Shown one piece after another: positions 1-8,547 of a stretch of 64,000 nucleotides of DNA (its first letter is position 1; each line of letters begins with the position of its first letter). Position numbers and translations under genes: made by a program. The DNA comes from Arthrobacter sp. Leaf69 (GTDB lineage Bacteria > Actinomycetota > Actinomycetes > Actinomycetales > Micrococcaceae). The notes under the pieces are model-generated. The model was not told where the DNA came from and ran no database searches. It saw only the letters and a program-made list of their open reading frames with translations. The stretch covers positions 202,886-266,885 of the forward strand of contig NZ_LMLR01000010.1 in assembly GCF_001422645.1 (NCBI RefSeq), written 5' to 3'.

Positions 1-540
1 CAGCCAGTGCGCACGGCGGAAGGCTTCTACAAGGTCCGCAACGGGATCGAACCCTGCATTGCCCGCGCCAAGGCCTACGCCCCGTACTCCGACCTCATCT
101 GGATGGAGACGGGCACTCCGGACCTGGAACTGGCCCGCAAGTTCGCCGAAGCCGTCAAGGCCGACTTCCCGGACCAGATGCTCTCCTACAACTGCTCCCC
201 GTCGTTCAACTGGAAGAAACACCTCGACGACGCCACGATCGCCAAGTTCCAGCGCGAACTCGGCGCCATGGGCTTCACCTTCCAGTTCATCACCCTGGCC
301 GGCTTCCACGCCCTGAACTACTCGATGTTCGACCTCGCCCACGGCTACGCCCGTGAAGGGATGAGCGCCTACGTCGAGCTGCAGGAAAAGGAATTCGCCT
401 CCGAGTCCCGCGGCTACACCGCCACCAAGCACCAGCGCGAAGTCGGCACCGGCTACTTCGACGACATCGCCACCGCGCTCAACCCGAACGCATCCACCCT
501 GGCCCTGGTGGGATCCACCGAAGAAGGCCAGTTCCACTAA
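1..540 (+). CDS. aceA: Isocitrate lyase, C-terminal part (5' end outside window)
   Basis: Isocitrate lyase splits isocitrate into succinate and glyoxylate, the first step of the cytoplasmic glyoxylate shunt. The frame is open from base 1, so the start and the catalytic Cys loop (KKCGH in the family) lie outside the window. The visible ~179 residues match the family's C-terminal half: the [11 protein letters not shown] active-site segment near residue 62, then a [14 protein letters not shown] stretch, and an end in GSTEEGQFH, typical of actinobacterial AceA. Malate synthase follows 105 bases downstream on the same strand, so the two shunt enzymes are neighbours, separated by a long hairpin. 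Identity is firm; the gene is incomplete only because of the window edge. Confidence 0.95.
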   Translation, partial: QPVRTAEGFYKVRNGIEPCIARAKAYAPYSDLIWMETGTPDLELARKFAEAVKADFPDQMLSYNCSPSFNWKKHLDDATIAKFQRELGAMGFTFQFITLAGFHALNYSMFDLAHGYAREGMSAYVELQEKEFASESRGYTATKHQREVGTGYFDDIATALNPNASTLALVGSTEEGQFH

Positions 541-560
541 CTTCCCAAACTTCCCGCCCG

Positions 561-619
561 TTGCCCTGTCACTTTTGGTTCCCATCGACCTCCTTTGGCG
601 ACCAAAAGTGATAGGGCAA
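561..619 (+). other. Long hairpin between aceA and aceB
   Basis: Inverted repeat with 19-base arms at 561-579 and 601-619 and a 21-base loop. Left arm TTGCCCTGTCACTTTTGGT; the right arm is its reverse complement except for one base, which would still form a G-U pair in RNA. It begins 20 bases after the aceA stop and ends 12 bases before the aceB ribosome-binding site. No T-run follows. It may be a U-less terminator, an attenuator or an mRNA stabiliser that sets the aceA/aceB ratio; the sequence alone does not decide. Confidence 0.75.
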
Positions 620-645
620 CGGCGGACATCCAAGGAGCAACTCCC

Positions 646-2310
<1,665 letters not shown>

Positions 2311-2450
2311 CGGCAGGGCGCCGCACCCGCCTAACAGGCCGGGGCGGCGCAGAATTCCGTTCGCTGGGCTGCCATGCCCTTCGCAACAGGCACCCCGAGA
2401 TCCGGGGCGGCGGCCCGGCGACGGAAAACCCACTGAATCGACAACGGCGT

Positions 2451-2507
2451 CGAGGTGACAGTTAAAGCCCATGTTCCCCGTGAACATGGGCTTTAACTGT
2501 CACCTCG
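2451..2507. terminator. Perfect 26-bp inverted repeat, likely bidirectional terminator
   Basis: Arms at 2451-2476 and 2482-2507 are exact reverse complements (26 of 26 bases) around a 5-base loop. It lies between two convergent genes, aceB and the MFS transporter. The inner part has the A-rich/T-rich flanks of a bidirectional intrinsic terminator (AAAGCCC...GGGCTTT), but the stem is far longer than needed, which also fits a palindromic repeat element. Confidence 0.8.
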
Positions 2508-2527
2508 CGGTCGGACCCCGACGCCGG

Positions 2528-3721
2528 TCAGTGCGCCTTGGGGACGTGGCGCAGTGAAAACCCCGTCCCGACAATGAACAGCGCCACCGATCCGAGCACC
2601 ATCAGCAGCGGCCCGGTCCAGGAACCGGTGACGCCGTTGACGTAGCCCAGCAGGGTCGGCGCCAGCGCGCCGAAGGAGTAGCCCACACCCTGCACGACGG
2701 CGGACATCCGGCCTGCCGAGGCCTGGTCCCGGGCCAGCCGGATGATGGCGATGAAGATCAGCGTGATGCCGCCGCCCTGGGCCACGCCGCCAAACGAGGA
2801 CCACAGCCACCACAGCTCCGGTGCCAGCAACAGGCCCGCGGGAACGGTCAACCAGAACAGCCCGAGGGTGAGACCGACCGCCGTCGTACTGGCAAAACGG
2901 GCCGCGAGCGGAACGCCCAGCCCGCCCACGATGGCCAGGATCTGGAACAGGGAGGACCCGGCCCCGGCCTGTGCGGCTGTCATGCCGAGTTCGTCCGCAA
3001 GGATGCTGGGCAACCAGGCGGTCACACCGTAGTAGGAAAATGCCTGCCCGGCGAAGCCCGCGGTGAGCCCCACCGTGATCCAGCGCGAGGCCCGCCTAAC
3101 CCCGGGGCGGGCGGGATCCGGTCCCGGGACCGGTTCGGGGCGGAACGCCCGGGGGCCGAAGGCGAGGACCCAGACAACCAGCGCCGCGACGGCGAAAAGT
3201 CCGCAGGCGGCCAGGGCCAGCCGCCAGCCGAACAACTCGGCCAGCGGCGCCATCACCATGGCGGTGATGAACGAGCCGATGTTCAGGGCGGCGGTGTAGA
3301 TGCCCATCGCCGTGCCCTGCCGGGCAGGCGCGAAGTCGCGCCGGATGATCAGCGGTACGGCGATGTTCCCGATCGTGATGGCGACGCCCAGAATCACCGT
3401 GCCGAGCATCACGACGGCGCCGTTTCCCGCCGAACGCACCATCACGCCCAGCAGCACGCCCAGCAGCGTGAGCGTTATGGCGACTTCCGCGCCGAGTTTG
3501 CGGCCTGCCAGCGAGGCGAGCGGGGAAGCGAGGGCGAAGCAGAGCACCGGGATGCCGGTCAGGAGTCCCAGTTCCACCGGGGAGAACCCAAGTTCCTGCT
3601 GCATCAGGCCGACCACCGGCGCCACGGCCACGAACGGGCCGCGCATGTTCAGGGCAATGAGTCCGATGGCGGCCAGCAGGATCCAGCTGCGCGGCACCTT
3701 GGCCAGGACGCTGGTGCTCAC
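2528..3721 (-). CDS. MFS transporter, CynX/NimT-like
   Basis: A major facilitator superfamily permease of 397 residues with about 12 hydrophobic segments, placed in the cytoplasmic membrane. The N-terminal pattern (ALNMRGPFVAVAPVVGLMQQELGFSP) and the LASPLASLAGRKLGAE loop after the second helix resemble the CynX/NimT/YycB branch, whose members move cyanate, 2-nitroimidazole or other small organic molecules. The substrate cannot be read from the sequence. The start is GTG at 3721. The gene is transcribed towards aceB and separated from it by a long perfect palindrome. Upstream lies a fragment of a ROK regulator on the same strand. Confidence 0.85.
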   Translation of the reverse strand: MSTSVLAKVPRSWILLAAIGLIALNMRGPFVAVAPVVGLMQQELGFSPVELGLLTGIPVLCFALASPLASLAGRKLGAEVAITLTLLGVLLGVMVRSAGNGAVVMLGTVILGVAITIGNIAVPLIIRRDFAPARQGTAMGIYTAALNIGSFITAMVMAPLAELFGWRLALAACGLFAVAALVVWVLAFGPRAFRPEPVPGPDPARPGVRRASRWITVGLTAGFAGQAFSYYGVTAWLPSILADELGMTAAQAGAGSSLFQILAIVGGLGVPLAARFASTTAVGLTLGLFWLTVPAGLLLAPELWWLWSSFGGVAQGGGITLIFIAIIRLARDQASAGRMSAVVQGVGYSFGALAPTLLGYVNGVTGSWTGPLLMVLGSVALFIVGTGFSLRHVPKAH

Positions 3722-3831
3722 GGGTGCCGCGGCTCGGCCGGCGGGCAGAAATATGCTTTCATCAGTCCCATTGCTATCACGCGCCCCCGCCGGACCCGCC
3801 GATTATGACACCCGCGGGGTTCCCGCCGGCA

Positions 3832-3981
3832 TCAGCCCGTGGCCTGTAGCGTCTCCTCGATCACCGCGGGCGACAGCACATACTGCGTCACCATCTGGCC
3901 GGCGCCCCGAATGGCGGTCTGGTCCCCCGCCATGGACAGGCCGATCCGCAGATGGGTGGTGGCCAGCGGCAGCGAGCGCCG
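3832..3981 (-). pseudogene. ROK-family transcriptional regulator, C-terminal remnant
   Basis: On the minus strand 49 codons end in TGA at 3832-3834 and read LRIGLSMAGDQTAIRGAGQM then VTQYVLSP, a close match to the C-terminal end of ROK repressors (sugar-responsive NagC/XylR type). A TAG at 3982-3984 closes the frame just upstream, and the residues before it (PEAVV) still resemble the family; further upstream I find no helix-turn-helix or sugar-kinase domain in any frame. I read this as a decayed gene reduced to its tail. The rest of the 3722-4224 interval shows no other gene. Confidence 0.65.
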
Positions 3982-4224
3982 CTAGACCACCGCCTCCGGT
4001 GTCGATGCTCCAGCCCAGTTACCCAGCGCCGGACCCGGCATCCACCACAAAGTACCGCGCCATTCCGCAGGGTCGGTGCGGCGCGGCCGGCAGTATCTGG
4101 GCGGGAGCGTCGCGACGCCGTCGGGAGGCCACCGGTTTCGGCGCGTGGCACGCGGTTCTTGAAAGCAGCCGCAACAACGCTTCACGAAGCGAGGACGGCC
4201 TAGCTGCCGGACTAAGGTTTTGGC

Positions 4225-4761
4225 ATGACCCACGCAATCCGGACGGCAACCGCGGACGACGCCGGCGGGCTGGCTGCGCTGGCGGCCGTCACCTTTCCGC
4301 TGGCCTGCCCGCCCAGTTCGACGGCTGCGGACATCGCGGCCCATGTGGCGGCCACCCTCAGCGAGGACAACTTCCGTGCCTACCTGTCGGATCCGCAGAT
4401 CACCGTCCTGGTGATCGACGTCGACGGCGACCTCCGCGGCTACAGCCTCTTGGTGGTCCGGCCCGCCCGGGACCCGGACGTGGCCTCCGCCCTGACCATC
4501 CTGCCATCGACCGAACTCAGCAAGTGCTACGTCCATCCGGACCATCACGGGCTCGGCGCCGCGGCCGAACTGATGCACGCCAGTGTCGCCGCGGCCGCAG
4601 CGGCCGGCGCCCGCGGGCTGTGGCTCGGTGTGAACGAACAGAACGCCCGTGCCATCCGCTTCTACGAAAAGTCCGGATTCCGGAGGGTCGGAACCAAATC
4701 CTTCACGCTCGGCAGCTCGGTGGAACACGACTTCGTGATGGAGCGCCCAGTCACGCCGTGA
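4225..4761 (+). CDS. GNAT-family N-acetyltransferase
   Basis: A 178-residue acetyl-CoA-dependent N-acetyltransferase. The acetyl-CoA-binding motif A is visible as ELSKCYVHPDHHGLGAAAELM near residues 93-113, followed by the motif B region with GLWLGVNEQNARAIRFYEKSGFRRVG near 131-156, the typical NxxAxxFYxxxGF pattern. The substrate is unknown. The ATG at 4225 has little ribosome-binding sequence and a TAAGGT box about 10 bases upstream, so the message may be nearly leaderless. It is followed 55 bases later by a DsbA-like oxidoreductase on the same strand, and the two could be cotranscribed. Confidence 0.85.
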   Translation: MTHAIRTATADDAGGLAALAAVTFPLACPPSSTAADIAAHVAATLSEDNFRAYLSDPQITVLVIDVDGDLRGYSLLVVRPARDPDVASALTILPSTELSKCYVHPDHHGLGAAAELMHASVAAAAAAGARGLWLGVNEQNARAIRFYEKSGFRRVGTKSFTLGSSVEHDFVMERPVTP

Positions 4762-4816
4762 CCAAGCCGACAGTCCCGCCGGGAATGCGGCCGGCCGCCG
4801 CAGGGTTGTGGCGAGC

Positions 4817-5548
4817 ATGAAGATTGAGATCTGGTCCGACGTGGCCTGCCCCTGGTGCTACATCGGCAAACGCCGCTTTGAGACCGCCCTCGCGGCCTTC
4901 CCGCACCGGGAGTCCGTGGAGGTGCAGTGGCGCAGCTACCAGCTGGACCCGTCGCTGCCGGAGCACTACGACGGCACGGAACTGGACTACCTGAGCACGC
5001 GCAAGGGGATGGCCCCGGCCCAGGTCGCCGGAATGTTCGCGCACGTGGCGGAGCAGGCCAAGGGCGAGGGCCTCAACTACCGCTTCGACGACGTTGTGGT
5101 GGCCAACAGCTTCACCGCCCACCGGCTGATCCACCTTGCCGCCGCACACGGACGGCAGGACGACGCAAAGGAACGCCTGCTCAGCGACCACTTCGAGCAC
5201 GGCCGGGACATCGGCAGCCGGGAGTACCTGACGTCGCTGGGTACGGACCTTGGGATTGGCACCGTCGAACTGGACGAACTTTTCACCACCGACAAGTACG
5301 CCGACGACGTCCGGCTGGACTTTGAGGAGGGCCGCGCCCTCGGGATCAGCGGCGTCCCGTTCTTCGTGATTGACCGTAAGTTCGGGCTCTCCGGCGCCCA
5401 GCCGGCCGAGACATTTGCCGCGGCCCTCGAGCAGGCCTGGCAGGAAAGCCAGCCGCTGGTCATGGTGGGAGCGGCAGACAGCGGCGAAGCCGTTTCAACA
5501 TCTGCCGCCACCGGCGAGGCCTGCGGTCCGGACGGCTGCGCCAGCTGA
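4817..5548 (+). CDS. DsbA-family oxidoreductase, FrnE-like
   Basis: A cytoplasmic thioredoxin-fold protein of the DsbA/FrnE group, 243 residues, the usual length. It opens directly with the fold, MKIEIWSDVACPWCYIGKRRF, with the CPWC redox motif at residues 11-14, and has the helical insertion and a cis-Pro region (GISGVPFFVID) near residue 180. FrnE relatives act as disulfide isomerases or polyketide-pathway oxidoreductases; the physiological partner here is unknown. The C-terminus ends in a Cys pair (GEACGPDGCAS) that may also be redox active. ATG 4817 is preferred over GTG 4808 because AGGG at 4802-4805 is well spaced and the fold begins at this Met. Confidence 0.85.
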   Translation: MKIEIWSDVACPWCYIGKRRFETALAAFPHRESVEVQWRSYQLDPSLPEHYDGTELDYLSTRKGMAPAQVAGMFAHVAEQAKGEGLNYRFDDVVVANSFTAHRLIHLAAAHGRQDDAKERLLSDHFEHGRDIGSREYLTSLGTDLGIGTVELDELFTTDKYADDVRLDFEEGRALGISGVPFFVIDRKFGLSGAQPAETFAAALEQAWQESQPLVMVGAADSGEAVSTSAATGEACGPDGCAS

Positions 5549-5577
5549 GTCCCGCCGGCGTCGAAGTCGCCGGACTC

Positions 5578-5632
5578 GTCCGGGGTCGCCGGAAGTTCCC
5601 GGCGACTGGGCAGGTTTCCGGCGACCCCGGAC
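5578..5632. terminator. 17-bp perfect inverted repeat downstream of the FrnE-like gene
   Basis: Arms 5578-5594 and 5616-5632 are exact reverse complements (GTCCGGGGTCGCCGGAA and its complement) around a 21-base loop. The hairpin starts 30 bases after the stop of the FrnE-like gene and ends 55 bases before the TetR gene. No T-run follows. Probably a U-less transcription terminator of the type common in actinobacteria. Confidence 0.65.
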
Positions 5633-5663
5633 CCCATGCCGCCGCCAGAAGCCGCTTTTGCTG

Positions 5664-5686
5664 ACAGATAGCGCTAAAGTGTCTGT
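5664..5686 (+). promoter_or_regulatory. Putative TetR operator abutting the start codon
   Basis: An imperfect palindrome with outer arms ACAGA and TCTGT spanning 23 bases ends directly at the ATG of the TetR gene (5687). The same bases replace any ribosome-binding site, so the transcript may be leaderless and the repressor may act on its own promoter. Only 6 of 11 base pairs match, so this is suggestive. Confidence 0.4.
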
Positions 5687-6325
5687 ATGCCCAGGATTTC
5701 GGCCGCGAGCAACGCCGCCCAACGCGCCGAGACCCAGCACCGCATCCTGACTGCGTTCGGCGAACTCCTCTTCACCCATGGTCTTCCCGGGCTGACCATG
5801 ACCGACGTCGCACGCCACGCCCGGATCGGACGGACCGCCGTGTACAACTACTACGCGGACATCGAAGAGCTCCTGATCGCCTACGCGCTGGACGAGACCG
5901 AGCGGTTCCTGGTGGACCTGCGCGAATCCCTGGATTCGCTGGACAACCCGGTGGACCGGCTGGCCCTCTACGTCCGCGCCCAGGTCGAGGACCTCAGCAG
6001 GCGGCACCTGCCACCGGGCCCCGCGATGGGCGCTGTGCTCTCACCGGCGTCGTTCGCGAAACTGGCGGACCACGTCGGGGAGCTCAGCGTGCTCCTGCAG
6101 GGCATTCTGCGCGACGGCATCGCGCAGGGCTACCTGCCGGAGGCGGATATCACCCAGGTCGCGCAACTCATCCACGGCACACTGTCCTCCAGCGCGGCCC
6201 GCGGCGACGGTGCCGGCCAGGACTCCGGGGCGGAGGCCCGGCTGGGCCGCACCGTGCGGTTCGTCCAGCTCGGCGCCGGGGCGCGTTTCGACGACGCCGG
6301 CCGTCCCGTCCGCGTGAACCCCTAG
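5687..6325 (+). CDS. TetR-family transcriptional regulator
   Basis: A 212-residue one-component repressor. The N-terminal DNA-binding domain is clear at residues 14-60: RAETQHRILTAFGELLFTHG, then LTMTDVARHARIGRTAVYNYY, the helix-turn-helix of TetR proteins. The C-terminal ligand-binding domain does not point to a specific inducer. There is no ribosome-binding site before ATG 5687, and a degenerate palindrome abuts the start codon. The neighbours (FrnE-like oxidoreductase upstream on the same strand, LytR_C gene convergent) do not identify a target; autoregulation is the only inference the sequence supports. Confidence 0.85.
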   Translation: MPRISAASNAAQRAETQHRILTAFGELLFTHGLPGLTMTDVARHARIGRTAVYNYYADIEELLIAYALDETERFLVDLRESLDSLDNPVDRLALYVRAQVEDLSRRHLPPGPAMGAVLSPASFAKLADHVGELSVLLQGILRDGIAQGYLPEADITQVAQLIHGTLSSSAARGDGAGQDSGAEARLGRTVRFVQLGAGARFDDAGRPVRVNP

Positions 6326-6381
6326 GCTCCCGCTACGTCCGCACTGCCCGCCGGGCGCGGCGTCCGCGCTAAGCGTCCGTA

Positions 6382-7059
6382 CTAGCGCGCTGTCGGCGCC
6401 ACCGTCGGAGTCACCGGCCACGCCGATTCATCCACGATCCGCCGTTCCTCGCGCGGGCAGCTGAGTTGCCCCGGCGTCTGGTCGACCAGCTCCGGTTTCG
6501 CGAGTCCCTGGAAGTCTCCGGTGAGGACGACGTCCACGCTCGGGTCCGTCCGGCCGTCCTGGAAATAGTCCGAGCCGGGCAGATTGCGCTGCACACTGAA
6601 CGCCGCAGACTGTCCCGCGGCGCCCGAAACGATCAGCGCCACGCCGCGGTAGCCCGACGTCGTATTGGCCACGGCCCCGACCTTGAATTTGCGGGCGGCG
6701 AACTCGCCGGCCACGGACCGGGCGAGGCCGGGCCGGGAGGTGGAGTTGAAAACGTTGAGATTGATTTTCTCCGGCGGCGTGTAGTCGTAGATTGCCTCCG
6801 GGCAGACGGACGCGGCTGCCTGGCTGCGCCCCGCCGTCGGGATCTTGATCTGGCCGTTCATGATGGCCAGTGCAACCACAATCGCCGCGGCGACCAGTCC
6901 CACGAGCAGCACCAGGACGACGCCATGCAGGATGCGACGTCGCGTCCTGCCGGGATGTTCCGGCAGTCCGTCATCGTCGACGAAGGTGGCGCGCAAATCC
7001 GAGCCGGAGATGACGTGGTGCCCATGCAGGACGGTGACGTCCTTCGGCCCTCTAGCCAT
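6382..7059 (-). CDS. LytR C-terminal-domain membrane protein
   Basis: A 225-residue, single-pass membrane protein. The cytoplasmic N-terminus (about 43 residues) ends in a basic PGRTRRR stretch, then a hydrophobic helix at ~45-68 (GVVLVLLVGLVAAAIVVALA), then an extracytoplasmic LytR_C domain with the family's INLNVFNSTSRPGLARSVAGEF start near 98. LytR_C domains accompany cell-wall glycopolymer ligases, but this protein has no LCP catalytic domain, so its role is unclear. Its start overlaps the stop of the upstream VapB-like gene by 8 bases, so the two are translationally coupled. This gene pair is, from memory, conserved in many actinobacteria. Confidence 0.8.
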   Translation of the reverse strand: MARGPKDVTVLHGHHVISGSDLRATFVDDDGLPEHPGRTRRRILHGVVLVLLVGLVAAAIVVALAIMNGQIKIPTAGRSQAAASVCPEAIYDYTPPEKINLNVFNSTSRPGLARSVAGEFAARKFKVGAVANTTSGYRGVALIVSGAAGQSAAFSVQRNLPGSDYFQDGRTDPSVDVVLTGDFQGLAKPELVDQTPGQLSCPREERRIVDESAWPVTPTVAPTAR

Positions 7060-7354
7060 TTATCACCAGGACGCGCGCGTGAATCGCCGTGCGCTGATGC
7101 AACGCCGTCCGGACGGCACGGTGCAGGCCGTCCTCCAGGTACAGGACACCCCGGTACTCCACAACGTGCGGGAACAGGTCGCCGAAGAACGTTGAGTCCT
7201 CCGCCAGCAAAGCCTCGAGGTCCAGCGTGCGCTTGGTGGTCACCAGCTCGTCCAGCCGGACCGGCCGCGGCGGCAAGGCCGCCCAGTCCTTGGGCGTGTT
7301 GTAACCATGGTCGGGGTACGGGCGTCCCTCGCCCACGGCTTTGAATATCACCAT
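7052..7354 (-). CDS. Conserved actinobacterial protein (VapB-like family in some annotations)
   Basis: A 100-residue cytoplasmic protein. The pattern GRPYPDHG near the start, PRPVRLDELVTTKRTLDLEALLAEDSTFFGDLFPHVVEYRG in the middle (given here as position 30-70) and LYLEDGLHRAVRTAL near the end identify a widespread actinobacterial family that automatic pipelines sometimes label a VapB antitoxin. No VapC-like PIN toxin lies next to it; its partner is instead the LytR_C membrane gene, which it overlaps by 8 bases. I therefore do not treat it as a toxin-antitoxin module. The function is unknown. Confidence 0.75.
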   Translation of the reverse strand: MVIFKAVGEGRPYPDHGYNTPKDWAALPPRPVRLDELVTTKRTLDLEALLAEDSTFFGDLFPHVVEYRGVLYLEDGLHRAVRTALHQRTAIHARVLVING

Positions 7355-7530
7355 GCCAGCCTAAGGAACTTGGACTGCCAAGGGAATCCAGACTCCCCGG
7401 CGGCGGGAGGTTGTAGCCAAACGGTAACCATTTGTCACAGGGTGCGCCCCGGGTTGTCATGGCCAAGACCGCGCCTGCGGCGCAGTCCACAGCGCATGCA
7501 AAGATGCCCGCCGGCTGGGAGAATGGTGCC

Positions 7531-8445
7531 ATGACAACTCCCGAGACCCCAGCTTCCCTCTCGCCGTCGGCTCCCCCGCTGGCACTGCTGCTCGACGTCG
7601 ACGGTCCCGTGGCGAGTCCGGTCACCCGCGCGGTCCAGCCGGAGATCATTGCGGACCTGCTGGCACTGGCCGCGGCGGGGATCCCGGTCATCTTCAACAC
7701 AGGCCGTTCGGCTGCCTTCATCCGCGAACAGGTCATGGAGCCGATGATCGCCGCCGGGATGCCCGCCAGCATCCTCATCCACGCCATCTGCGAGAAAGGC
7801 GCCGTCTGGTTCAGCTACACCTCCACCGGGCCCGGAGCCGTCCACGTCGATCACGATCTGGCCATCCCGAGCGCCTTCGGCGACGACGTCCGCCGGCTGG
7901 TCGCCGAGGACTACGCCAGCCACATGTTTTTCGACGAAACCAAACTGGCGATGGTCTCCGTGGAGCAGCACATCTCGGTCGAGAACTCCGACTACCGGGC
8001 CGAACAGCAGCTGTTCGACGCCGATGCCATGGACCTGATGGGCCGGCACGGCCTCGGGGTGGTGCGGCTGGACCACCATGCCCCCGATTCCGATGACCGG
8101 ATCGACTACCGGGTGGATCCCACCATCATCTCCACCGACATCGAGTCGGTCCGGCTCGGCAAGGACCTCGGCGCGAGCCGCGCCGTGGAGCTCCTGGCGG
8201 CCCAAGGCATCACCCCGCAGGCCTGGCGCACGGTGGGTGATTCCCGCACCGACTACGCCATGGCCGACTGGCTGCACCACAACGACCACCCGGTGAAACA
8301 CGTCGACGTCCGGCCCGCCGACGGCGTCCCCGTAAAACCGTACGAGGTACTCACCGCGGCGGACCTGGGGCTGGGTGATGATGTCATCCACGACGACGCC
8401 GGCGCCGCCTTCCTGCGCAGCTGGCGCAAGGCCCTGCTGGGCTGA
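7531..8445 (+). CDS. HAD-superfamily hydrolase
   Basis: A 304-residue protein of the haloacid dehalogenase superfamily, probably a phosphatase. Motif I appears as LLLDVDGPV near residue 21 (nucleophile Asp and DxD), motif II as IFNTGRS near 52, and motif IV as RTVGDSRTDYAMADWL near 235-250, where the Asp pair would bind magnesium. The cap region between motifs II and III points to a C2-type enzyme acting on a small phosphorylated metabolite, which I cannot name. ATG 7531 is chosen because GGGAGAA lies 7-8 bases upstream; the frame runs further upstream without homology. The Stealth gene follows at once on the same strand. Confidence 0.8.
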   Translation: MTTPETPASLSPSAPPLALLLDVDGPVASPVTRAVQPEIIADLLALAAAGIPVIFNTGRSAAFIREQVMEPMIAAGMPASILIHAICEKGAVWFSYTSTGPGAVHVDHDLAIPSAFGDDVRRLVAEDYASHMFFDETKLAMVSVEQHISVENSDYRAEQQLFDADAMDLMGRHGLGVVRLDHHAPDSDDRIDYRVDPTIISTDIESVRLGKDLGASRAVELLAAQGITPQAWRTVGDSRTDYAMADWLHHNDHPVKHVDVRPADGVPVKPYEVLTAADLGLGDDVIHDDAGAAFLRSWRKALLG

Positions 8446-8495
8446 ACCAACGGCGTGGAATCCGCGGAAATTTCGGGCGATTTTGGGGCGGGCGT

Positions 8496-8547
8496 TATTA
8501 TGCAGGTAGGCACACATTCGCGCAAACATTCACGGAGAACCGACATT
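8496..8547 (+). promoter_or_regulatory. Candidate promoter -10 box and ribosome-binding site before an ATT codon
   Basis: TATTAT at 8496-8501 looks like a -10 element and overlaps the only nearby ATG (8500). A GGAGAA ribosome-binding site follows at 8534-8539, and exactly 7 bases after its GGAG comes the in-frame codon ATT (8545-8547). If transcription starts near 8508, the ATG is not on the message and ATT, or less likely TTG 8557, would start the Stealth protein. Confidence 0.4.

Noticed and set aside
7052..7354. VapBC-type toxin-antitoxin locus
   Set aside because: No PIN-domain toxin is adjacent; the partner gene is a LytR_C membrane protein and the pair is conserved as such.
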